Assembly (NCBI GenBank): GCA_003450735.1 | Contig: DMEZ01000006.1 | Location: 40,965-62,520, forward strand | DNA length: 21,556 nucleotides | DNA from: Elusimicrobiota bacterium | GTDB lineage: Bacteria; Elusimicrobiota; Elusimicrobia; UBA1565 | Reading direction: 5' to 3' | In this document: positions 13,374 to 19,775 of the stretch, piece after piece | Layout: the number at the start of each line of letters is the position of its first letter | How positions within the stretch are numbered: position 1 is the stretch's first letter | Translations under genes and position numbers: made by a program | The notes under the pieces: model-generated | Told to the model about the DNA's origin: nothing | The model's input: the letters and a program-made list of their open reading frames with translations, nothing else | Databases searched by the model: none

Positions 13374-14474
13374 AACCCATCGGCCCTGTATGCCAGGATT
13401 CGACAGATCATCGAGGCGGCCCATACCGCCGCAGCACGCTCGGTCAACACAGCCCAAGTCGCTTCCAACTGGCTGATCGGCCGGGAGATCGTGGAGGAGG
13501 AGCAACAAGGCATGCGGAGAGCCCGATATGGGGCGAAGCTGATGCAAAACCTCGCCCTCCGGCTGGGTAGAGAATATGGTCCTGGTTATGGAATATTGAA
13601 TCTGAAGCTGTTCAAGCGATTCTATCTGACCTATCCGGAGCTGACTGGATGCCGAAAAGGTTACGCAGTGCGTAACCTTTTCCAGCCTGAACCGCTGGCG
13701 CCCCTTTCCAGACCTGACCACACCCTACAAGAAAGGGGTTGGAAACCCGGGGTAATACACTCGAATCTTTCTTGGACGCATTACCGGAGGCTGCTGCATG
13801 TAGACACCGCCGCCGCTCGAGCCTTCTATGAGATCGAGGCGATAACGAACAATTGGTCAGCGCGCGAACTGGAGCGCCAGGTCGACAGCCTGCTCTATGA
13901 GCGGCTTGCGCTAAGCAAGGACAAGGAAGGCCTGCTGCAGCTCTCAAAGAAGGGTCAGCAGATACAGGAAGCCATCGATCTATTCAAGGACCCCGTCGTC
14001 ATCGAGTTCTTGGGGCTCCCAGAATCCCCTCGGCTGCAGGAATCGGCGCTCGAACAGGCTCTGATCGACAACCTTAAGGCCTTCCTGCTCGAGATGGGCA
14101 AAGGCTTCGCCTTCGTGGCGCGTCAGGAGCGCCTGACCCTCGATGGAGACCACTTCTACATCGACCTGGTGTTCTACCACACCGTCCTGAAGTGCTTCAT
14201 CATCATCGACCTGAAGGCCGGCAAGCTGACCCACCATGACCTCGGCCAGCTCCAGTTGTACGTGAACTACTACGACCGCGAACGCCGCTCAAAGGACGAC
14301 AACCCCACGCTGGGGCTGATCCTGTGCGCCGACAAGAACGACGCCGTGGTGAGGTATACGCTAGGCGAAGCCCAGGGCAAGACCCTCTTCGCCAGCCGGT
14401 ACAAGCTGCACCTGCCTTCGGAGCGGGAGCTCAAGGCGGAACTCCGGCGCGAGCTTCTCTCTATGGGTGGATGA
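13368..14474 (+). CDS. DUF1016 (YhcG-type) PD-(D/E)XK nuclease family protein
   Basis: 368 aa. The N-terminal domain (about 5-180) has the family landmarks NWLIGREIVEEEQQG (34-48), YGPGYGILNLKLFKRFYLTYP (70-90), LSWTHYRRLL (134-143) and ERQVDSLLYERL (169-180). The C-terminal nuclease-like domain (about 230-350) includes FVARQERL, DHFYIDLVFYH (Asp266) and FIIIDLKAGKL (Asp281, Lys283), then GQLQLYVNYYD. The family occurs with restriction systems and mobile elements; a DNA-nuclease role is predicted. A 27-bp palindrome (13655-13681) encodes residues 97-105 (KGYAVRNLF) in the variable loop between YLTYP and LSW, without breaking the frame. The gene lies between the palindrome tract and tRNA-Ser, ending 8 nt from the tRNA 3' end. 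Confidence 0.9.
   Translation: MTNPSALYARIRQIIEAAHTAAARSVNTAQVASNWLIGREIVEEEQQGMRRARYGAKLMQNLALRLGREYGPGYGILNLKLFKRFYLTYPELTGCRKGYAVRNLFQPEPLAPLSRPDHTLQERGWKPGVIHSNLSWTHYRRLLHVDTAAARAFYEIEAITNNWSARELERQVDSLLYERLALSKDKEGLLQLSKKGQQIQEAIDLFKDPVVIEFLGLPESPRLQESALEQALIDNLKAFLLEMGKGFAFVARQERLTLDGDHFYIDLVFYHTVLKCFIIIDLKAGKLTHHDLGQLQLYVNYYDRERRSKDDNPTLGLILCADKNDAVVRYTLGEAQGKTLFASRYKLHLPSERELKAELRRELLSMGG
13655..13681. repeat. 27-bp palindrome, member 6, inside a coding sequence
   Basis: Left arm AAAAGGTTACGC, loop AGT, perfect 12-bp arms (13 with the flanking G/C). Differs from member 1 by C-to-T in one arm and the matching G-to-A in the other. Nine codons long, it contributes KGYAVRNLF to the DUF1016 protein. 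Confidence 0.8.
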
Positions 14475-14481
14475 AAAAGAA

Positions 14482-14568
14482 CGGAGAGGGCGGGATTCGA
14501 ACCCGCGGAGGGGGTAAACCCTCACCAGTTTTCAAGACTGGCCGTTTAAACCGCTCACGCACCTCTCC
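14482..14568 (-). tRNA. tRNA-Ser(UGA)
   Basis: Acceptor GGAGAGG/CCTCTCC, anticodon stem CCAGT/ACTGG with loop CTTGAAA (anticodon TGA), a long variable arm (GAGGG...CCCTC) as in class II tRNAs, and T-arm GCGGG-TTCGAAT-CCCGC. Discriminator G; the CCA end is not encoded. It reads UCN serine codons, decoding UCA and probably other UCN. Its 3' end abuts the accessory region, the usual place for tRNA-targeted integration. Confidence 0.96.
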
Positions 14569-14626
14569 AATATTTTAGTAACGCCTGCCCTTGGCGGCCG
14601 CATCGCCAAGGGCACCTCTCCAATAT
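14559..14626 (-). repeat. Duplicated tRNA 5' end with hairpin between
   Basis: GCACCTCTCCAATAT occurs at 14559-14573 (the first bases of tRNA-Ser plus its upstream flank) and again at 14612-14626. Between them, CCCTTGGCG/CGCCAAGGG (14588-14596, 14604-14612) form a perfect 9-bp stem. The hairpin could terminate the upstream minus-strand gene or mark a processing site. Confidence 0.6.
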
Positions 14627-14637
14627 CGTGTTTGTGC

Positions 14638-15171
14638 CTACAGCGGGATCCGATGCAGGGTGATGCCCACCTTCCTCGTCCCGGCCGGCGCGCCGCAGGT
14701 CAGCACGGGGAAGGGCTCCACGTCGCCCGCGTTCACCATCGACCCGCATACCGCGCCCGCGAGGCCGCTCAGCTCCATCTGCACCTGGAAATAGCGCCCG
14801 GGGCAGGGGTCCGACTCCGTCGGCGTCCCTCCGCGCGGACAGATCGCGTAGACCGCCGTCTTCATCGTGAGCTCGCCCAGGCCCTCGAAAGCGAACCTCT
14901 TCACGAAGGAGACCATCCGGAACTCGCCCGCCTTCTCCGGCAAGCCCAGCTCGGCCGCCAGGGGCTGGTTCTTCACCACCCCGACCGGAATGCCGCAGTC
15001 CTCGGAGCAGTCCTGCGCCCAGCTCGACGCGAAGCCCGAAAGCTTCACGCTCTTCGCCGCGCTCTGTGCCGCCTTGAACCCCGCCGGCGGGCCCAGCTTC
15101 ACCTCCCCCGCCTGCCCCAGCGTCGGGACCTGCGCCATCACCGGCAAAGCCAGCAGCAAGAGCCAGGTCAT
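14638..15171 (-). CDS. Secreted cysteine-containing protein, unknown
   Basis: 177 aa, start ATG 15171 (MTWLLLLALPVMAQ), overlapping the preceding stop by 4 nt (ATGA). The frame is open upstream, but that part lies inside the previous gene. Residues 1-13 are a signal peptide with likely cleavage at VMA-Q. The mature protein has six cysteines (55, 59, 111, 123, 142, 159), consistent with disulfides in the periplasm or outside. A beta-rich domain is suggested by the alternating pattern in FRMVSFVKRFAFEGLGELTM and GRYFQVQMELSG. No family recognised. It forms an operon with the next secreted protein upstream. Confidence 0.75.
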   Translation of the reverse strand: MTWLLLLALPVMAQVPTLGQAGEVKLGPPAGFKAAQSAAKSVKLSGFASSWAQDCSEDCGIPVGVVKNQPLAAELGLPEKAGEFRMVSFVKRFAFEGLGELTMKTAVYAICPRGGTPTESDPCPGRYFQVQMELSGLAGAVCGSMVNAGDVEPFPVLTCGAPAGTRKVGITLHRIPL

Positions 15172-15725
15172 CCCGTCCTCCCGGAACGCTTCAGAATGAG
15201 CTTCGTGATATAGTCCTCCGCCTCGTCGTCCTCCGGCGCGTAGGTGTCGTACTCGTCGACGGAGAAGAGCGGCTTGCCGCCCGCGCAGCCCACGAACACC
15301 GTGTAGAGGAGCGCGCGGTCGCCCACCTGAAAATCCTCGGCGAGGTAGTCGACGAGCCCCTCGGGCAAGGACAGCCACACCATCTTCTTGCCCTCGGAGA
15401 ACGACACCTGCTTCTTGTAGCGGCCGATCGCCTTCTCATCGCCGATGTTCTTCGTCCAGCGCTTGAGCAGCTCGAAGTGCGCCGGCGGGGCCGCGCGCAC
15501 GCCGCCCTGGTAGACCAGCTCGGCGGAGAAGAGCTTGTCCTTGAGCTCGTACTTGAGCTTCCCCTTCTTGCACGGGTCCTTCGCCTCGGCCCGGGCCAGC
15601 GTCATGAGCGGGTACTGCGCCGCGTCGAAGGGCGGCGCCTCATCTTCCTTCTCCTGGGCGCACAGCGGCCAAGCGAAGAGCAGCGCGAAGACGAGTCCGG
15701 CAAGCCGCTGAAAAACCTTCCTCAA
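15168..15725 (-). CDS. Secreted protein, start supplied by a repeat element
   Basis: About 185 aa if started at TTG 15725 (RKVFQRLAGLVFALLFAWPL then CAQ), which places a signal peptide at the N-terminus with likely cleavage LCA-Q. The mature part is acidic at first (EKEDEAPPFDAAQYP), with three cysteines and a Glu/Asp-rich region near the C-terminus (YAPEDDEAEDYI). No family recognised. There is no ATG near the signal peptide. The first ATG in frame is at 15944, inside the HEAT gene, and that long version would translate the whole 228-bp element. The left inverted repeat of the element (15702-15718) encodes KVFQRL, so an insertion has probably replaced the original start. Start uncertain. Confidence 0.6.
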   Translation of the reverse strand: MRKVFQRLAGLVFALLFAWPLCAQEKEDEAPPFDAAQYPLMTLARAEAKDPCKKGKLKYELKDKLFSAELVYQGGVRAAPPAHFELLKRWTKNIGDEKAIGRYKKQVSFSEGKKMVWLSLPEGLVDYLAEDFQVGDRALLYTVFVGCAGGKPLFSVDEYDTYAPEDDEAEDYITKLILKRSGRTG

Positions 15726-15929
15726 GCGCGAGGGGTGACGGAGATGGGTCGGATCGGCCGGTTGCGCAGCCGTAACGCTCAGGCAAGAAGCGAGCAGAGG
15801 CCGATGGGCCCCATCGCCGGCAGGCCCCGTATCGAACTTTCCAAACGGCGTAGGTTCGATACGTCCAAACCTACGACGTTTGGCAAGTTTGGACGTCGCG
15901 CCATATAAGCAGAGGTTTTTCAGCGGCTT
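15702..15929. mobile_element. 228-bp MITE-like element with perfect 17-bp inverted ends
   Basis: AAGCCGCTGAAAAACCT (15702-15718) and its exact reverse complement (15913-15929) bound a region that holds no convincing gene. The right end lies one base from the HEAT-repeat stop codon; the left end runs into the signal peptide of the next gene. No target duplication is obvious. Inside are a CGATGGG/CCCATCG palindrome (15802-15816) and the paired hairpins at 15829-15895. It has the size and layout of a non-autonomous transposable element. Confidence 0.65.
15829..15895. repeat. Head-to-head pair of hairpins with a shared core
   Basis: Hairpin 1: GTATCGAAC (15829-15837) / GTTCGATAC (15854-15862). 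Hairpin 2: CGTCCAAAC (15862-15870) / GTTTGGACG (15887-15895). Their interiors are inverted copies of each other (15841-15854 and 15870-15883, 13 of 14 matching). The units thus share the core CCAAACGKCGTAGG but have different outer stems, each perfectly self-complementary. The core copies can also pair with each other, giving an alternative fold. Confidence 0.75.
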
Positions 15930-15930
15930 A

Positions 15931-16992
15931 CTAGCCGAAATCATAGATGCCCAGCTCCGCCAGCCCCAGCTTGGCCGCCCCCCGCACGCTCTCCTCGGGG
16001 TCCATCGCCAGCCGCCTCAGCTCCGCGACCGCCTTCTTGCCGCCGATGCGGCCCAAAGCCTGGGTCATCAGGAGGCGCATCTCGCGCCCCTCCTTCGGGA
16101 TGCGCGCGATGAGCACCGGGACGGCCCGCTCATCGCCCGCCTTGCCCAGGGCCTGCACCGCCGGCGCCCGGAACTCGGACTTCTCATTTTCCACGATTTT
16201 GAGAAGATAATCCAGGCCCTCCTTGCGCCTCAGCTTGAGCAGGTAGTAGGCGGCCAGGAGCCCCTCGCGGGTGACCTCGTAGTTCTCCTCGAGCCAGCCG
16301 TCGAGCTTCACGGACCCCACCTTCCGCCCCAGCCTCGCCAGGCCGTAGGCGGCGGTGACCTGCTTGAGCACCGAGCAGTTCTCGAGGCAGGAGCGCAGGG
16401 CGTCCTCCGCCCGCGGGTCGCCCTTGAACTCGCCCAGGGCCTCGTAGGCCGCCTGCACGATGTTCTCGTTGGGCACCGAGAGCATGGCCACCACGCCGCC
16501 CACCGAGTCCACCTGGCGCAGGCGGGCGAGGCCCGCGAGGCCGTGCTGGACCACGGCCGGGTCGTCGTCGATGGAGGCGCGCTTGAGCGGAGCGAGGACC
16601 CGCGCCTCCTCGAACTTCGCGAGCGCCGCGGCGACCTCGACCCGGAACGCCTGCATCGGCGGCGGGAGGGTCACCAGCTTGAACTTCGCCTCGAGCAGAT
16701 AGTCCCAGGCGTCCACGAGAGGGCCCACGGCGGCGCGGTCGCCGAAATCCCCCAGGGCGTGCGCGATGGCGGCGTTCAGGGCGGGGCTGCCGCGGCGCGG
16801 ATCGAAGAGCTTGAGCAGGGGCTTGAAGTACCGGTTCTTCCCCTGCCGGCCCATGGCCCGGACGATCACCGGCTTCTCCTCGGCGGGAGCCATGTCGAGC
16901 AGCTTGAGCAGGTCCGGCTTCGCCTTCGCCCGGGCGGGCGCGGCGAGCAGAAGCAGCAGGAGAGCGGCGCCGAGGCGCGGAAGGCCGGGCAT
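15931..16992 (-). CDS. Secreted HEAT-repeat protein
   Basis: 353 aa. Residues 1-22 form a signal peptide (MPGLPRLGAALLLLLLAAPA, cut near ARA-K). The rest is an array of about eight to ten helical HEAT-like repeats, seen as recurring ALGxxGDxxAVPxLxxxL units: ALGDFGDRAAVGPLVDA, ALGKAGDERAVPVLIARI and ALGRIGGKKAVAELRRLAM. Such solenoids are protein-binding scaffolds; the partner is unknown. It is transcribed divergently from tldD with a 69-nt gap and its own promoter at 17002-17031. The minus-strand cluster HEAT protein, 185-aa protein, 177-aa protein looks like an operon of exported proteins, now interrupted by the 228-bp element. Confidence 0.88.
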   Translation of the reverse strand: MPGLPRLGAALLLLLLAAPARAKAKPDLLKLLDMAPAEEKPVIVRAMGRQGKNRYFKPLLKLFDPRRGSPALNAAIAHALGDFGDRAAVGPLVDAWDYLLEAKFKLVTLPPPMQAFRVEVAAALAKFEEARVLAPLKRASIDDDPAVVQHGLAGLARLRQVDSVGGVVAMLSVPNENIVQAAYEALGEFKGDPRAEDALRSCLENCSVLKQVTAAYGLARLGRKVGSVKLDGWLEENYEVTREGLLAAYYLLKLRRKEGLDYLLKIVENEKSEFRAPAVQALGKAGDERAVPVLIARIPKEGREMRLLMTQALGRIGGKKAVAELRRLAMDPEESVRGAAKLGLAELGIYDFG

Positions 16993-17001
16993 CTTTCCTT
17001 A

Positions 17002-17031
17002 TTAGTAGCAGTAAACGGCGCCGAAAGGCAA
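17002..17031 (-). promoter_or_regulatory. Promoter of the HEAT-repeat gene
   Basis: TTGCCT (17031-17026), 18-bp spacer, TACTAA (17007-17002), 9 nt to the ATG at 16992. An AAGGA stretch lies directly before the ATG, but the predicted start site would leave little of it in the mRNA. Confidence 0.45.
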
Positions 17032-17061
17032 GCCCGCTAATTTGCTAGATTTTCCCTCCCC

Positions 17062-18456
17062 ATGATCAATCCGCGCACCCTCCGATTCGACGACTGGGCC
17101 CCCGCGCTCTGCGGCGGCGAGCACGCCGAGGCGTTCCTGGAGGACGGCTCGGGCACCTCCCTGCACTTCGAGGACTCGCGCCTGCAGGAGGTGCTCTCGG
17201 GCACCGACCGCGGCGTGGGTTTGCGCTTCCTGCGCAAGAACGGCGAGCGCACCTTCGAGACGGTGCTCGGCTCGCTCAACTCCCTCGACCCGGCCGAGGC
17301 CCGCGCCCTCTCCGGGCGCCTGCTCAACGGCTCGGCCCGGCCCCGGCCGCCCAAGGGCGGGCCCATCGAGTACCACCGCCATTTCGTGCGCCGCCACCCC
17401 TTCCAGGTGCCCATCGAGGAGAAGGTCGCCCTCCTCCAGCAGGCCGACGAGGCCGCCCGCGCGGTCTCCCCCTTCGTCAAGCAGGTCAACGCCGTCTACG
17501 CCGAGCGCATGCGCCGCTTCGCCGTGCTCGACTCCTCGGGCGGCTGCCGCATGGGGGAACGCAGCGTGGTGATCTTCTACGTCTCGGTCACCGCGGAGAA
17601 GGACGGCATCCTGCAGACCGGCGGCGAGGTCATCGGCGGGCTCAAGGGCTTCGAGCTCTTCGAGGAGTACTCCACCGCCCGCGCCGCCCGCATCGCGGCG
17701 AACACCGCGGTCTCCAAGCTCGACGCCCCGCTCGCCCCGGCCGGCGAGATGATGGTCGTGCTCTCCTCCTCGGCGGGCGGGACGCTCATCCACGAGGCCA
17801 TCGGCCACTCGCTCGAGGCCGACCACATCCAGGAGGGCACCTCGCCCCACTACGCCGGCAAGCTCGGCCAGACTGTGGCCCAGCCCTTCCTGACCATCAT
17901 CGACGACCCCACGATGCCCTACGCGCGCGGCTCCTACCCCTTCGACGACGAGGGCACCCCCGCCAAGCCCACCACCGTCATCAAGGACGGCGTGCTCGTG
18001 GACTACCTCTACGACCGCCTGACCGCCTTCAAGGACGGGCGCGAGTCCAACGGCCACGGCCGGCGCGAGGGCTTCCGGCACCGGCCCATCCCGCGCATGT
18101 CCAACCTCTACATCGCCCCGGGCAAGGACGACCCCAAGGCCATCGTGCGCTCGGTCAAGCGCGGCCTGCTCGTCACCAAGATGGGCGGCGGGCAGGTCAA
18201 CACCGCCACGGGCGAGTTCGTCTTCGGCGTGGACGAAGGCTTCCTGGTGGAGGAGGGCCGCATCAAGCACCTCGTGCGGGACGCCAACCTGCTCGGCGAC
18301 GGGCCGGAGGTTTTGCGCACCGTCGACATGCTGGGCTGGGACATCGGCTGGGGCATCGGGACCTGCGGGAAGGACGGCCAGGGGGTGCCCGTCTCGGACG
18401 GACAGCCCACCCTGCGCATCCCCAAGCTCCTGGTCGGAGGAAGGGAGGAAAAATGA
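17062..18456 (+). CDS. tldD: TldD/PmbA-family metalloprotease
   Basis: 464 aa, full length for TldD. The zinc site HEAIGH (244-249) has the family's HExxxH form, followed by SLEADHIQEG. The C-terminal GTCGKDGQG carries the conserved cysteine (Cys435) that completes the metal site in TldD. TldD with its inactive partner TldE (PmbA) degrades unfolded or leader peptides, for example in microcin and RiPP maturation, in the cytoplasm. No TldE partner and no peptide precursor is seen in the window, so the partner is elsewhere or the protein works alone. First gene of a four-gene operon; the next ATG overlaps its stop (ATGA). The mix of a cytoplasmic protease with three exported proteins is unusual. 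Confidence 0.93.
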   Translation: MINPRTLRFDDWAPALCGGEHAEAFLEDGSGTSLHFEDSRLQEVLSGTDRGVGLRFLRKNGERTFETVLGSLNSLDPAEARALSGRLLNGSARPRPPKGGPIEYHRHFVRRHPFQVPIEEKVALLQQADEAARAVSPFVKQVNAVYAERMRRFAVLDSSGGCRMGERSVVIFYVSVTAEKDGILQTGGEVIGGLKGFELFEEYSTARAARIAANTAVSKLDAPLAPAGEMMVVLSSSAGGTLIHEAIGHSLEADHIQEGTSPHYAGKLGQTVAQPFLTIIDDPTMPYARGSYPFDDEGTPAKPTTVIKDGVLVDYLYDRLTAFKDGRESNGHGRREGFRHRPIPRMSNLYIAPGKDDPKAIVRSVKRGLLVTKMGGGQVNTATGEFVFGVDEGFLVEEGRIKHLVRDANLLGDGPEVLRTVDMLGWDIGWGIGTCGKDGQGVPVSDGQPTLRIPKLLVGGREEK

Positions 18457-18944
18457 AGCGCACCGCATCCGCCGTGCTGGCCGTGCTCCTGAGCGCCGCC
18501 GGGGCGCCTGCCCCGGCGCATGCCCTGGGAAAGTTCCCGCCGAAGAAGGAGGCCGCCGTGAATGGAAGCGCCAAGATCGCCGTGGCGGACGTGAGCCCGA
18601 ACTTCTGGAAGGGGCCGCACAGCGCCTCCAACGCGCCGGCCGCCTTCACCGCCGAGACCGCCGAGGACTGGAGCAAGCTCTGGACGCAGTACCTCAACCG
18701 CAAGGCCCCGCCCGTGGACTTCTCCAAGTACTTCGCCGCCGCGGTATTCATCGGCCTGCGGCAGACCGGCGGCTACGCGGTCGAGTTCCTGCCGCCCGAG
18801 AGCGACGGCAAGACGGCCAAGGTGCCCTACCGCATCAAGAGCCCCGGCAAGGGCGGCTTCGTGACCCAGGCCTTCACCACGGCCTACGCCATCCAGCTCT
18901 ACACCCGGCCCGGCCTGCCCATCCAAGTCGAGGAAAAGAAGTAA
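18453..18944 (+). CDS. Secreted PrcB-domain protein
   Basis: 163 aa. Residues 1-24 form a signal peptide (MKRTASAVLAVLLSAAGAPA then PAHA, cut before Leu25). The C-terminal half (about 92-160) has the PrcB_C pattern: AAVFIGLRQTGGYAVEF, with the TGGY signature at 105-108 and a following KVPYRIKSPGKGGFVTQAFTTAYAI. PrcB is known as a stabilising subunit of the PrtP protease complex in oral spirochaetes, so a protein-stabilising role outside the cytoplasm is plausible here. No prtP-like gene is adjacent. The start overlaps the tldD stop (ATGA). Confidence 0.8.
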   Translation: MKRTASAVLAVLLSAAGAPAPAHALGKFPPKKEAAVNGSAKIAVADVSPNFWKGPHSASNAPAAFTAETAEDWSKLWTQYLNRKAPPVDFSKYFAAAVFIGLRQTGGYAVEFLPPESDGKTAKVPYRIKSPGKGGFVTQAFTTAYAIQLYTRPGLPIQVEEKK

Positions 18945-19775
18945 GTGGGCCGTGCCGTCCTGCTCCTGGCGGCCCTCCTCCTGGCCCGCCCGGCCGACGC
19001 CAGGGTCAGGAAGGCCGGCGCGAAGCCCAAGGCGCATAAGCCGGCGGTGAGCGTCTCCACGGCCGCGGCGCCAGCGCCCGCCCCCAGGCCGGCCCTCCCC
19101 GCGCCGCCCGCCCCCGAGCCCGGGCCCCTGCCCCCCGGCGCGCCCAAGGGCGGCGGCTGGGCCCGCACCGACAGCTCCCTCCTGCTCTACTCCCCCTCCG
19201 GCAAGATGCTCCACGAGATCGGCCTGGGCCGCTGGGAGGAGGAGGCCGAGGGCCTCATCGTGCGGCGCACCATGCTCGGCGGCGTCTCCAAGGACGGCCG
19301 CTTCGCCTGGCACTGGACGAAGATCGAGAGCGTCCAGCGCACCCGGGTGGACACCGTCGTCGCCTCCACCCGCGCCTTCGCCTACCTCGGCACCACGGGC
19401 TACCAGCTCTGGGACGACAAGCGCGTCGACGCCCCCGCGGGCGAGGCCCCGGCCCTGCAGAGCGACTCGGGCGAGACGGTGCTGCTCCGCGTCCGGCGCG
19501 AGGGGGAGTGGCGCGTGTCCGCGGTCGATTTCACGGGCAACCGTCTTCTGCGCGCTCCGGCCGGCGCGCGCATCGTCGACTGGCGCCTGACTTCGACCGG
19601 CCGCTTCGCCTACTTCAAGTGGAGCCACTTCGAGAAGCCCCTGACCGCCACCTTCCTCAACCTCGAGCAGCGCACCCAGAAGGACGTGCCGGCCTCCGAG
19701 CTCCCGCCGGGCGAGCTGCGCCTGCTCGACGACGGCACGGTGCTGGCGGAGGGCCAGCCCCTCTTCAAGCTATGA
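18945..19775 (+). CDS. Secreted protein with Pro/Ala-rich linker, unknown
   Basis: 276 aa. The start is GTG at 18945, immediately after the TAA of the PrcB gene; no ATG lies nearby and the signal peptide (GRAVLLLAALLLARPADA) begins at once. Residues about 35-72 are a Pro/Ala-rich linker. The remainder is beta-rich, with repeated strand patterns such as SSLLLYSPSGKMLHEIGLG, VSKDGRFAWHWTKI and STGRFAYFKWSHF, which recall propeller blades. This suggests a small propeller or WD-like sensor domain outside the cytoplasm. No named family recognised. Its stop overlaps the next start (ATGA). Confidence 0.75.
   Translation: MGRAVLLLAALLLARPADARVRKAGAKPKAHKPAVSVSTAAAPAPAPRPALPAPPAPEPGPLPPGAPKGGGWARTDSSLLLYSPSGKMLHEIGLGRWEEEAEGLIVRRTMLGGVSKDGRFAWHWTKIESVQRTRVDTVVASTRAFAYLGTTGYQLWDDKRVDAPAGEAPALQSDSGETVLLRVRREGEWRVSAVDFTGNRLLRAPAGARIVDWRLTSTGRFAYFKWSHFEKPLTATFLNLEQRTQKDVPASELPPGELRLLDDGTVLAEGQPLFKL

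Noticed and set aside
12777..13681. Integron attC array
   Set aside because: No RYYYAAC/GTTRRRY core sites, no integrase and no gene cassettes between the palindromes.
15168..15944. 258-aa version of the secreted protein starting at ATG 15944
   Set aside because: The extra N-terminus is the translated 228-bp element with its hairpins and starts inside the HEAT gene; the signal peptide argues for the shorter form.
17002..18468. Long minus-strand open frame opposite tldD
   Set aside because: Shadow frame of a GC-rich gene; Gly/Ala/Val/Arg-rich with no motif, while the plus strand has full TldD motifs.
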